DNA of 6,123 bases from Planctomycetaceae bacterium. Lineage in GTDB: Bacteria > Planctomycetota > Planctomycetia > Pirellulales > Pirellulaceae. Below, in pieces: positions 1 to 4,937 of the stretch. The number at the start of each line of letters is the position of its first letter. The first letter of the stretch is position 1. The notes under the pieces were generated by a model. The model saw only the letters and a program-made list of their open reading frames with translations. It had not been told where the DNA came from and did no database searches. The translations under genes and the position numbers were made by a program. The stretch covers positions 1 through 6,123 of the forward strand of contig SKVE01000022.1 in the NCBI GenBank assembly GCA_007129635.1. The letters are read 5' to 3'.

Positions 1-111
1 ATTGCCGGGAGATTGTGCTCAGCAGAACCGAAAATCACAACGATCGGGAGGAAAGGAGTGGCTCGGGAACAAATGGCCAGTCGGCGTCGAATCTGCCAGG
101 CCCAAGGTCGA

Positions 112-134
112 GATCGGTTAATCGGCAACCGATT
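112..134 (-). repeat. Hairpin spanning the csrA stop codon
   Basis: ATCGGTT (113-119) and AACCGAT (127-133) form a perfect 7-bp inverted repeat with a 7-base spacer, and the csrA stop codon (120-118) sits at the stem-loop edge. No T-run follows in the direction of csrA transcription, so this is not a standard intrinsic terminator. It may protect the 3' end or be chance. Confidence 0.35.
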
Positions 135-336
135 CCTCCGACGCGCGGCACAACGCATCACCGGGCATCGTTTCGCTGCGCTTAATCGCATCGTAAACTT
201 CACGCCGATGCACGGGAACCTCCTTGGGTGCCTCGACGCCCAGACGCACCTTGTCACCACGTATCTCTACCACCACGATCGTGATGTCGTTATTGATGAC
301 AATGCTTTCGTTCTTTTTCCTCGATAATACCAACAT
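118..336 (-). CDS. csrA: Carbon storage regulator CsrA, 72 aa
   Basis: CsrA is a small dimeric RNA-binding protein that binds ANGGA motifs in mRNA leaders and blocks or alters translation. The product begins MLVLSRKKNESIVI and contains GVEAPKEVPVHRREVY near residues 33-48, the CsrA hallmark. Arg44, a known RNA contact in the family, is present, as is the basic SRK stretch at residues 5-7. The start at 336 is chosen because family members begin exactly with MLVL or MLIL, and because an AAGGA ribosome binding site lies at 345-349, eight bases upstream. The same frame runs open to 420, but those 28 extra residues have no CsrA similarity. The chain is about 11 residues longer than the 61-residue E. 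coli protein, with an acidic tail. No fliW or flagellar gene is visible nearby. The identification is secure; the mRNA targets cannot be read from the sequence. Confidence 0.96.
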   Translation of the reverse strand: MLVLSRKKNESIVINNDITIVVVEIRGDKVRLGVEAPKEVPVHRREVYDAIKRSETMPGDALCRASEESVAD

Positions 337-465
337 AAAGCCATTCCTTTGAAGTGGTGCCCTCCCCATCCAGAAGACTAGGCATGCTTCATTTTTTGGC
401 AACCCCAACTCGTTGCCCAAAGCCTTTCGCGTTAATCATCTCCCTTGAAACTGTACTTTTCTCCT
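337..465 (-). promoter_or_regulatory. Putative csrA 5' leader with GGA motifs and a hairpin
   Basis: If the promoter at 472-499 is used, the csrA mRNA has a leader of about 130 bases. Two ANGGA motifs, the core CsrA binding signal, occur in it: AAGGA inside the ribosome binding site (349-345) and AGGGA at 445-441. Further GGA triplets are scattered between and around them. A 6-bp hairpin (GGCAAC at 398-403 paired with GTTGCC at 412-417, 8-base loop) lies about 60 bases before the start codon. In E. coli, CsrA represses its own translation through several leader sites, so autoregulation is a reasonable inference here. In a purine-rich leader such motifs can arise by chance. Confidence 0.35.
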
Positions 466-471
466 GTTTCC

Positions 472-499
472 AATTTAGGTGCCTTTGGTCAATAGTCAA
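472..499 (-). promoter_or_regulatory. Candidate sigma70-type promoter for csrA
   Basis: On the minus strand a TTGACT -35 box (499-494) is followed by a 16-base spacer and TAAATT (477-472). The -35 box matches the consensus at five of six positions and the -10 box at four of six. The predicted start of transcription, near 465, would give csrA a leader of about 130 bases. This is a pattern match only. Confidence 0.4.
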
Positions 500-572
500 G
501 GCAAACAAGAAGCTGACAGGTCCATTTTCTGCAGATTTCTACACGACTTCTAGGTATTATCGCTACGGCTAA

Positions 573-591
573 TACGAACGGCATGTTCGTA
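573..591. repeat. 7-bp palindrome TACGAAC-N5-GTTCGTA
   Basis: Perfect 7-bp arms (573-579 and 585-591) are separated by GGCAT. It lies upstream of the DUF2203 promoter candidate and far upstream of csrA. It could be an operator for either gene. It resembles a CGAAC-N4-GTTCG LexA box but has a five-base gap, so that label is not supported. No T-run follows it on the plus strand. Confidence 0.35.
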
Positions 592-632
592 AAAAGTCGC
601 GATTTCATACCTTGACGACTGGCCGTGCCAGC

Positions 633-660
633 TTGTGGGCGATGACGACGCATCTATAAT
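633..660 (+). promoter_or_regulatory. Candidate promoter for the DUF2203 gene
   Basis: A perfect TATAAT -10 box lies at 655-660, with a weak TTGTGG -35 element at 633-638 and a 16-base spacer. Transcription would begin near 667. This would give a leader of about 68 bases to the ATG at 735, but only about 5 bases to the upstream GTG at 672, which favours the ATG. Confidence 0.5.
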
Positions 661-734
661 AGACTAGTTCGGTGGATTTGTTAGATTCTTTCCACCAGAC
701 GGGCTCGACACCTTGGATTTCGGTTGAATTCACC

Positions 735-1202
735 ATGACTGCTGACGTATCCAGTCCTCCGAGACTGTTCACGATTTGCGAGGCGAATGCGACGTTGCCC
801 CTCGTCCGTGCGATTACTCGTGATATGGTTGATGTGGCGACAGATTTGGTAGATCGTCGCGATCGCTTGCAGGCCTTGCTGGCCGGTCGGAAGCTGTCGC
901 CGGGTAACCCGTACGACGACGAACTGGTTCAGATGAAAGACGATCTAGAGCGAGATGCTGTTCGGATTCGCGAATACGTGGAAGAATTGCAGCAGCTCGG
1001 CGTGGAACCCAAAAGTGCGACGGACGGCCTTGTGGACTTTCCTGGTGTTTTGGAGGGCCGTCACGTCTATTTCTGCTGGAAACTGGGCGAAGAAGCAGTG
1101 TCACATTGGCACGAAATTGGCGGAACCTACTCGACGCGGAAGCCTTTGACCCATACCGGCTCGCGAAAACAGCCGCCGCCGCGATCGACTTCCCTCAGTT
1201 GA
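735..1202 (+). CDS. DUF2203 family protein, 155 aa
   Basis: The protein matches the DUF2203 family of small, presumably cytoplasmic proteins of unknown function. The family opening is visible at residues 11-26 (LFTICEANATLPLVRA), followed by a charged helical middle (about residues 27-95, likely coiled coil: RRDRLQALL, DDLERDAVRIREYVEEL). The family's C-terminal signature GRHVYFCWKLGEEAVSHWHE lies at residues 108-127. The last 15 or so residues (proline, serine and arginine rich) lie outside the domain. The ATG at 735 is preferred over an in-frame GTG at 672 because the domain begins only 10 residues after it and the promoter candidate is too close to the GTG. No clear Shine-Dalgarno site is seen. 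The gene is monocistronic and convergent with the next gene, with a 15-base gap. Family assignment is good; no biochemical role can be given. Confidence 0.85.
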   Translation: MTADVSSPPRLFTICEANATLPLVRAITRDMVDVATDLVDRRDRLQALLAGRKLSPGNPYDDELVQMKDDLERDAVRIREYVEELQQLGVEPKSATDGLVDFPGVLEGRHVYFCWKLGEEAVSHWHEIGGTYSTRKPLTHTGSRKQPPPRSTSLS

Positions 1203-1217
1203 CTGTTGGCCCGCTGA

Positions 1218-1886
1218 CTATTGGCCCGCGCGTCGCAAGGCCTTCAGCAACCCACCCACGTTATCATGTACCTCTGAGGTGGCCGAAACCACCAACGCCA
1301 TTAACGGACGGTAGTAGAACATGCTGCCGGGCCCCCCAGCCGCATCCCAGAAGTCGGGGCGAATGGTTCGTTGAATCAAGTCGATCAACTCCTGGGCATG
1401 GTCCTGAACGGCCCCTCCTCCCATCGCTACGCCGCTCTCCTGAAATACGTAGGATGGACCGCCTGTCGAGTAGGTCATCAGGGTGATCTGGTCGGAGAGA
1501 CTGCGGGTGGCCAGTTCGACCATCGGGGATTCGTTTTTCGAGTGCTGTGCTGCTTGTCTTTGCTCACGCTGCAAGCGCCGCTGCGTGTCCCGCTTGATCC
1601 GAGTCATGCGGCTCCACAGCCGTGCGCGATTCGATTTGAGCGTATCACTGGTAGCCATTCGCGGATCGGCCAGGATTTCGAGGTAGATTTCCGCCATTTG
1701 GCGTACTGCTTCCAGCCGCTCGATATCCGTTTCAGCGGCGGCGTCGGCGCGGATCGCTTCGCGCATCGAACGATCGATATCGGCCAGACGTCGGGGGGTC
1801 TGACTTGCAGAATCTCGCGTGTCACCCTCTGCAGAATAGGGTAGCTGGCCGAGCGAAACGACGGCCAAAATCAGCAGCCAGGACAT
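1218..1886 (-). CDS. Secreted planctomycete protein with secretin-like (STN-type) C-terminal domain, 222 aa
   Basis: An N-terminal signal peptide is visible: a hydrophobic stretch WLLILAVVSLG, then a likely cleavage site near residue 19 (PYSA/EG). Residues 30-115 are charged and helical, ending in a strongly basic segment (residues 93-111). A glycine-rich linker lies near 150-160. The C-terminal domain (about residues 165-220) has LIDLIQRTI, then DFWDAAGGPGS, then LMALVVSATSEVHDNVGGLLKALR. From memory, this spacing resembles a repeat found in planctomycete secretin-like proteins, where a WD..GGPG strand precedes a V.S.T..VH..I..LL helix. The protein is too short to form a pore and probably acts as a soluble or anchored periplasmic protein. 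The start is supported by GAAGGG at 1894-1899, seven bases upstream. Function is unknown. Confidence 0.75.
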   Translation of the reverse strand: MSWLLILAVVSLGQLPYSAEGDTRDSASQTPRRLADIDRSMREAIRADAAAETDIERLEAVRQMAEIYLEILADPRMATSDTLKSNRARLWSRMTRIKRDTQRRLQREQRQAAQHSKNESPMVELATRSLSDQITLMTYSTGGPSYVFQESGVAMGGGAVQDHAQELIDLIQRTIRPDFWDAAGGPGSMFYYRPLMALVVSATSEVHDNVGGLLKALRRAGQ

Positions 1887-1936
1887 GGTGAAGCCCTTCG
1901 TGAAAACGATGTTCGCCTCTGGAATTCCATTCTTTC

Positions 1937-1965
1937 ATCATACCGGTCGTTGTCGAAAGCCGCAA
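1937..1965 (-). promoter_or_regulatory. Candidate promoter for the 222-aa secreted protein gene
   Basis: On the minus strand TTGCGG (1965-1960), a 17-base spacer and TATGAT (1942-1937) form a plausible sigma70-type promoter. The -10 matches five of six consensus positions and the -35 three of six. The start of transcription would be near 1930, about 44 bases before the ATG. Confidence 0.45.
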
Positions 1966-1984
1966 TCGTTCGAGGGATTCCCGC

Positions 1985-2014
1985 AAAACCGACTGAAGTG
2001 TCATCCTCGGTTTT
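1985..2014. repeat. 8-bp inverted repeat AAAACCGA-N14-TCGGTTTT
   Basis: Arms at 1985-1992 and 2007-2014 are perfect complements with a 14-base gap. The repeat lies about 20 bases upstream of the candidate promoter at 1937-1965. It could be an operator or a weak hairpin. The four T residues ending each arm are too few for a confident terminator. Confidence 0.3.
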
Positions 2015-2035
2015 ACCGATACGACTTCTACGATG

Positions 2036-2063
2036 TTGACAGACATCACCGGTCGACCATGAT
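2036..2063 (+). promoter_or_regulatory. Possible plus-strand promoter ahead of the orphan terminator
   Basis: A perfect TTGACA -35 box (2036-2041) is followed by a 16-base spacer and CATGAT (2058-2063), which matches TATAAT at four of six positions. Transcription would begin near 2070 and run about 90 bases to the terminator at 2120-2160. A 6-bp inverted repeat (CCGGTC 2049-2054, GACCGG 2072-2077) brackets the -10 region and could be an operator. This is a pattern match only. Confidence 0.3.
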
Positions 2064-2119
2064 GGGAACATGACCGGGCGGGGCGGTGGCACCTGGGGTG
2101 GGCTCCGCTTCAAATCGAC

Positions 2120-2160
2120 ACCACAGTATGACGAAGGAACGTCGTGCTGTGGTTTTTCTT
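2120..2160 (+). terminator. Strong intrinsic terminator, plus-strand orientation
   Basis: A 13-bp stem pairs 2121-2133 with 2140-2152 around a 6-base AAGGAA loop, and A2120 with T2153 can add one more pair. Two of the pairs are G-U wobbles in the plus-strand RNA. Those two become C-A mismatches in the minus-strand RNA. The stem is followed at once by TTTTTCTT (2153-2160) on the plus strand, while the minus-strand side has only a poor T-run. It therefore fits plus-strand termination best, though it lies about 20 bases past the stop codon of the minus-strand 98-aa gene and may act weakly in both directions. Confidence 0.75.
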
Positions 2161-2173
2161 GTCCCAGGCCTGA

Positions 2174-2470
2174 TCATATGGTTCGCAGGTGCTGGATCTG
2201 GTGGTCGACCAGCCATTGCAGCCAACCTTCTTGCTCGTCGGATAATTCGATTTCCGCTTTTACTTCGGCATCCAGCGGCGAAACGACTTGGACGACCAAC
2301 TCGTCCAGCCAGCGTCTGGCATCCTCCAAGCGAATCCAGTAGTCGCCAGGCGGCAACTGAGGCACTTCATCGGTGCCCGGCAGCGTCATGAAGTAGACGA
2401 TTTGGGTTCGGAACCGATCAGGCATTTCCCAAGGAGGCAGATCGGGTTTTTCGACGGAGTAGATCTTCAC
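2174..2470 (-). CDS. Hypothetical protein, 98 aa, second gene of the cytochrome operon
   Basis: I do not recognise this protein. It starts with GTG at 2470, only 11 bases after the stop codon of the DUF1549/DUF1553 gene, so it is almost certainly co-transcribed and perhaps translationally coupled. It is soluble and acidic, with no signal peptide or membrane segment. Tryptophan is frequent (W14, W45, W54, W83, W86). The first half is proline rich with a likely beta segment (QIVYFMTL, residues 23-30). A middle PPGDYWIRLEDARRWLDE (residues 40-57) and an acidic C-terminal helix (SDEQEGWLQWLVDHQIQHL, residues 77-95) follow. The continuous frame, operon spacing and sensible composition support a real gene. 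A terminator-like hairpin lies just past its end. The lack of an export signal suggests it stays in the cytoplasm while its operon partner is exported. Confidence 0.75.
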   Translation of the reverse strand: MKIYSVEKPDLPPWEMPDRFRTQIVYFMTLPGTDEVPQLPPGDYWIRLEDARRWLDELVVQVVSPLDAEVKAEIELSDEQEGWLQWLVDHQIQHLRTI

Positions 2471-2481
2471 GATCGGACTTT

Positions 2482-4809
2482 CTAGCGTTTCATAAGCATT
2501 TCGTCCAGGTTCAACAACACATTGGCAACCACGGTCCAGGCTGCCAGGTCGATCACGTCAGCATCTTCCGCCACCGGTCCGAGCGGAATCGTCGCCAGCT
2601 TTTCCGCAGCATCCCGATCTTCCTGAAATGCCTGCCGAGCTCGTCCATGCAAATCGAGCAACTGCTGCCGTTCCTGATCGCTCGGTGGACGAGCCAGGCA
2701 TAAGCGGAATCCATAGGTTACCCGCTGGGCCTCGGTGGACTCGGCAGCGGTCATGCGTCGAGCCAGCGCTTGTGCGGCTTCGATGTAGACAGGATCGTTC
2801 AGCGTCACCAGGGCTTGCAGTGGCGTGTTGGTTCGATTGCGACGAACCGTGCAGATCTCGCGACTGGGCGCGTCGAACGCGACCATCGATGGATAGGGGT
2901 TCGATCGTCTCCAGGAGGTATACAGTCCGCGACGGTAGCGGTCCTCTCCCGTGCTGGTCTTCCAATCGATCCCGCCGCCGAACGCGGCGCTCAGACCCAA
3001 CGCGGGTTGCGGCGGGTTGACCGGAGGCCCGTACATTTTTGGGCTGAGCAATCCGGCGACGAACAAGGCCTGGTCGCGAACCATCTCGGCCGACATGCGG
3101 AACCGCGGTCCTCGAGAGAACCATTGGTTTTCGGGATCAAGCTGCAACCGCTGCTCGGTGACTTGCGACGACTGCCGGTACGTGGCCGACGTGACCAGCA
3201 ATCGCAGGAAGGCCTTTCGATCCCAACCCGATCGGACCAATTCGGTCGCCAGCCAGTCCAACAGTTCCGGATGGGTCGGCAGATCGCCCTGCGAGCCGAA
3301 TTCCTCGCTGGTAACGACGATTCCCCTGCCAAACAGCGACTCCCAGTACCGGTTGGCCACCACGCGAGCGGTCAATGGATTCTGCGGATCGATCAGCCAG
3401 TGAGCCAAGCTCAATCGGTTCAGTGGCGGGTCTTCCGGCGGCGGGTGGAAGGCGGACGGGATCCCCGCAGTGACCTCGTTCCCCAATTCCAAAAAGTTGC
3501 CGCCCAATTGCACGAACGTCCGACGTCGTTGATCTTCGGGCAACTCGCGCATGATCGGCACCGAAGTGGCCGGCTGCGATTCCTCCTGGTTCTCAATTCG
3601 CTCAGCCAAAGGCAACACGGGGCTTTCGTCGCGGCGGTCGGCGTCTGCGGTCTGGTTAAAGATCGCAAATAACTGGAAGTACTCGTCCTGGGTGATCGGA
3701 TCGTATTTGTGCGTATGGCACTGGGCACAGTCGATCGTGGTGCCCATCCAGACGGCCATCGTCGTATTCACCCGATCGACGACCGCCGCGTTGCGAAACT
3801 CCTCGTCGTCCGTGCCGCCTTCGTTGTTGGTCATCGTGTTGCGATGGAACGCGGTCGCGATCAACTGGTCCTCGGACGGTTCAGGCAACAGATCGCCCGC
3901 CAATTGTTCGATCGTGAACTGGTCGAAGGGCATGTTGTCGTTCAACGCCCGGATCACCCAGTCACGATAGGCCCAGATGGTTCGCGGCGGATCGTCCGCA
4001 TAGCCGGCCGAATCGGCGTACCGAGCCAGATCCAGCCACAGCTTGGCCCAATGCTCCCCATAGCTGGGTTCGTCCAACAATCGGTCTACCAAACGCTCGT
4101 AGGCGTCCGGTTCCGCATCGTTCACAAATCGTTCCACTTCGTCCAAAGCGGGCGGCAACCCCGTCAAATCCAACGCGACTCGCCGGATCAAAGCGTAGCG
4201 GTCGGCCTCGGGCATCGGCGCCAAGGAACGTGGTAACCATTGTTCGAGGACAAAATGGTCGATAGGATTGTGAGGCCAGTCTTTCAAACGCCGGACGTCC
4301 GTTCGATCGACGTTCGCCAGCATGACATCCAGATCCGGCACCGCAGGTCGTTGCGGCTTGACGTAGGACCAGTGCCGGGCGTAAGGAGCACCTTGTTCGA
4401 TCCAGTCGTGGAGTAAACGTGTTTCTGCCTCGGTCAAGCCCGGTCCCGTCTCGGGCGGCGGCATCCTCATGAACGAATGGTCCGTCGAAACGCGGGCAAG
4501 CAACTCGCTCTGCTCGGGCGAACCGGGCACGATCGCTCGTTCGCCAGAATCGGCAGGGCCGATGGCGTCGTCTCGCAGATCCAGACGCAGACCACCCGTC
4601 CGGTGCGATTCATCAGGACCGTGACAGGTAAGGCACCGATTGGACAAAATAGGGCGAATGTCGCGATTGAAGTCGATCGCACCATCTTCGGCGATCGCCT
4701 GACCCAAGGCGACCAGGACGATCATCGGCGGAACGATCCGGATAACAGCAGAACGCATGACGGGCGACTTTCTGGTCATGGAGCCATGAAGGATTCGATT
4801 TGACTTCAT
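2482..4809 (-). CDS. Planctomycete cytochrome c / DUF1549 / DUF1553 (PSD1) protein, 775 aa
   Basis: This is an exported protein with the standard planctomycete order of domains. A signal peptide (hydrophobic IVPPMIVLVALGQAIA, cleavage after about residue 40) leads into a PSCyt1 domain. That domain has one heme-binding CxxCH (CLTCHGPDE, Cys59, Cys62, His63) and the late methionine/proline motif MRMPPPE near residue 114. DUF1549 spans about residues 182-390 and carries a second CxxCH (CAQCHTHKYDPI, from residue 361). DUF1553 spans about 464-725, with LTARVVANRYWESLFGRGIV and RRNRTNTPLQALVTLNDP. The role is unproven; the family is often linked to polysaccharide breakdown or redox chemistry. The form is compact, with no sugar-binding insert between DUF1549 and DUF1553. 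The longest frame starts at 4809. Starts at 4779 and especially 4758 (MRSAVIRIV) give a more typical signal peptide and are real alternatives. A TACAAT box overlapping the 4809 ATG also favours a later start. Confidence 0.93.
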   Translation of the reverse strand: MKSNRILHGSMTRKSPVMRSAVIRIVPPMIVLVALGQAIAEDGAIDFNRDIRPILSNRCLTCHGPDESHRTGGLRLDLRDDAIGPADSGERAIVPGSPEQSELLARVSTDHSFMRMPPPETGPGLTEAETRLLHDWIEQGAPYARHWSYVKPQRPAVPDLDVMLANVDRTDVRRLKDWPHNPIDHFVLEQWLPRSLAPMPEADRYALIRRVALDLTGLPPALDEVERFVNDAEPDAYERLVDRLLDEPSYGEHWAKLWLDLARYADSAGYADDPPRTIWAYRDWVIRALNDNMPFDQFTIEQLAGDLLPEPSEDQLIATAFHRNTMTNNEGGTDDEEFRNAAVVDRVNTTMAVWMGTTIDCAQCHTHKYDPITQDEYFQLFAIFNQTADADRRDESPVLPLAERIENQEESQPATSVPIMRELPEDQRRRTFVQLGGNFLELGNEVTAGIPSAFHPPPEDPPLNRLSLAHWLIDPQNPLTARVVANRYWESLFGRGIVVTSEEFGSQGDLPTHPELLDWLATELVRSGWDRKAFLRLLVTSATYRQSSQVTEQRLQLDPENQWFSRGPRFRMSAEMVRDQALFVAGLLSPKMYGPPVNPPQPALGLSAAFGGGIDWKTSTGEDRYRRGLYTSWRRSNPYPSMVAFDAPSREICTVRRNRTNTPLQALVTLNDPVYIEAAQALARRMTAAESTEAQRVTYGFRLCLARPPSDQERQQLLDLHGRARQAFQEDRDAAEKLATIPLGPVAEDADVIDLAAWTVVANVLLNLDEMLMKR

Positions 4810-4937
4810 TGTATCTTCGAAGCCATCGTTTGAGAAGCAAGAGCGTTCCGCTTGGCTTTTTGCCTGCTGGCGAGCGGGTCATGGGGGCTTGATCGCCTGA
4901 GAAGGCCCGCGTATGGTCTGGCTGGGAGAATGCTTTC
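4810..4937. promoter_or_regulatory. 128-base divergent promoter region
   Basis: This region separates the minus-strand cytochrome operon from the plus-strand transketolase gene, so it should hold a promoter for each. On the plus strand TTGATC (4889-4894), 17 bases, then TATGGT (4912-4917) is a moderate match. It would leave a leader of only about 14 bases. On the minus strand TACAAT (4813-4808) is a good -10 box overlapping the upstream ATG of the cytochrome gene, but no convincing -35 was found at normal spacing. Confidence 0.35.

Larger units (their letters stand above)
337..734. other. 398-base divergent intergenic region between csrA and the DUF2203 gene
   Basis: This stretch is less GC-rich than its flanks and carries no convincing gene. 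It holds the csrA leader and candidate promoter on the minus strand, the 573-591 palindrome, and a TATAAT promoter candidate for the DUF2203 gene on the plus strand. A plus-strand reading frame at 354-572 has a composition and sequence unlike any protein I recognise, and it lies antisense to the csrA leader. No tRNA or riboswitch fold was recognised. Confidence 0.6.
1887..2173. other. 287-base interval without a convincing gene
   Basis: This interval separates the end of the minus-strand cytochrome operon from the next minus-strand gene. It contains the promoter candidate at 1937-1965, the inverted repeat at 1985-2014, a possible plus-strand promoter at 2036-2063, and the terminator at 2120-2160. 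A minus-strand frame from 2049 or 2046 reads about 75 codons but runs out of frame into the signal peptide region of the 222-aa gene. I do not call it. Confidence 0.55.

Noticed and set aside
1..117. A further gene between csrA and the left edge
   Set aside because: One minus frame stays open to the edge, but it shows no start signal and no recognisable protein motif, and the stretch is too short to judge.
13..327. Plus-strand open frame of 104 codons antisense to csrA
   Set aside because: It runs directly over csrA on the other strand, whose identity is secure, and its translation shows no family motif. It is a shadow frame.
354..572. Plus-strand open frame of 72 codons in the csrA leader region
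   Set aside because: It has no ribosome binding site or recognisable motif and lies antisense to the probable csrA leader and promoter.
573..591. LexA (SOS) box of the CGAAC-N4-GTTCG type
   Set aside because: The gap is five bases, not four, and neither neighbouring gene is a typical SOS gene.
859..866. GCGATCGC octamers (also at 4691-4698), like the cyanobacterial HIP1 repeat
   Set aside because: Only two copies were noticed, both inside coding sequence, and GATCG is common in the window generally. Gene content points to a planctomycete.
1822..2049. Minus-strand frame of about 75 codons upstream of the 222-aa gene
   Set aside because: The first 55 residues look mildly protein-like, but there is no Shine-Dalgarno site, the third-position composition is ambiguous, and the frame runs 64 bases into the next gene out of frame. 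The promoter candidate for that gene also lies inside it.
2770..3672. Long plus-strand frame of 300 codons inside the cytochrome gene
   Set aside because: It is antisense to conserved DUF1553 and DUF1549 sequence and has the arginine-rich composition of a shadow frame.
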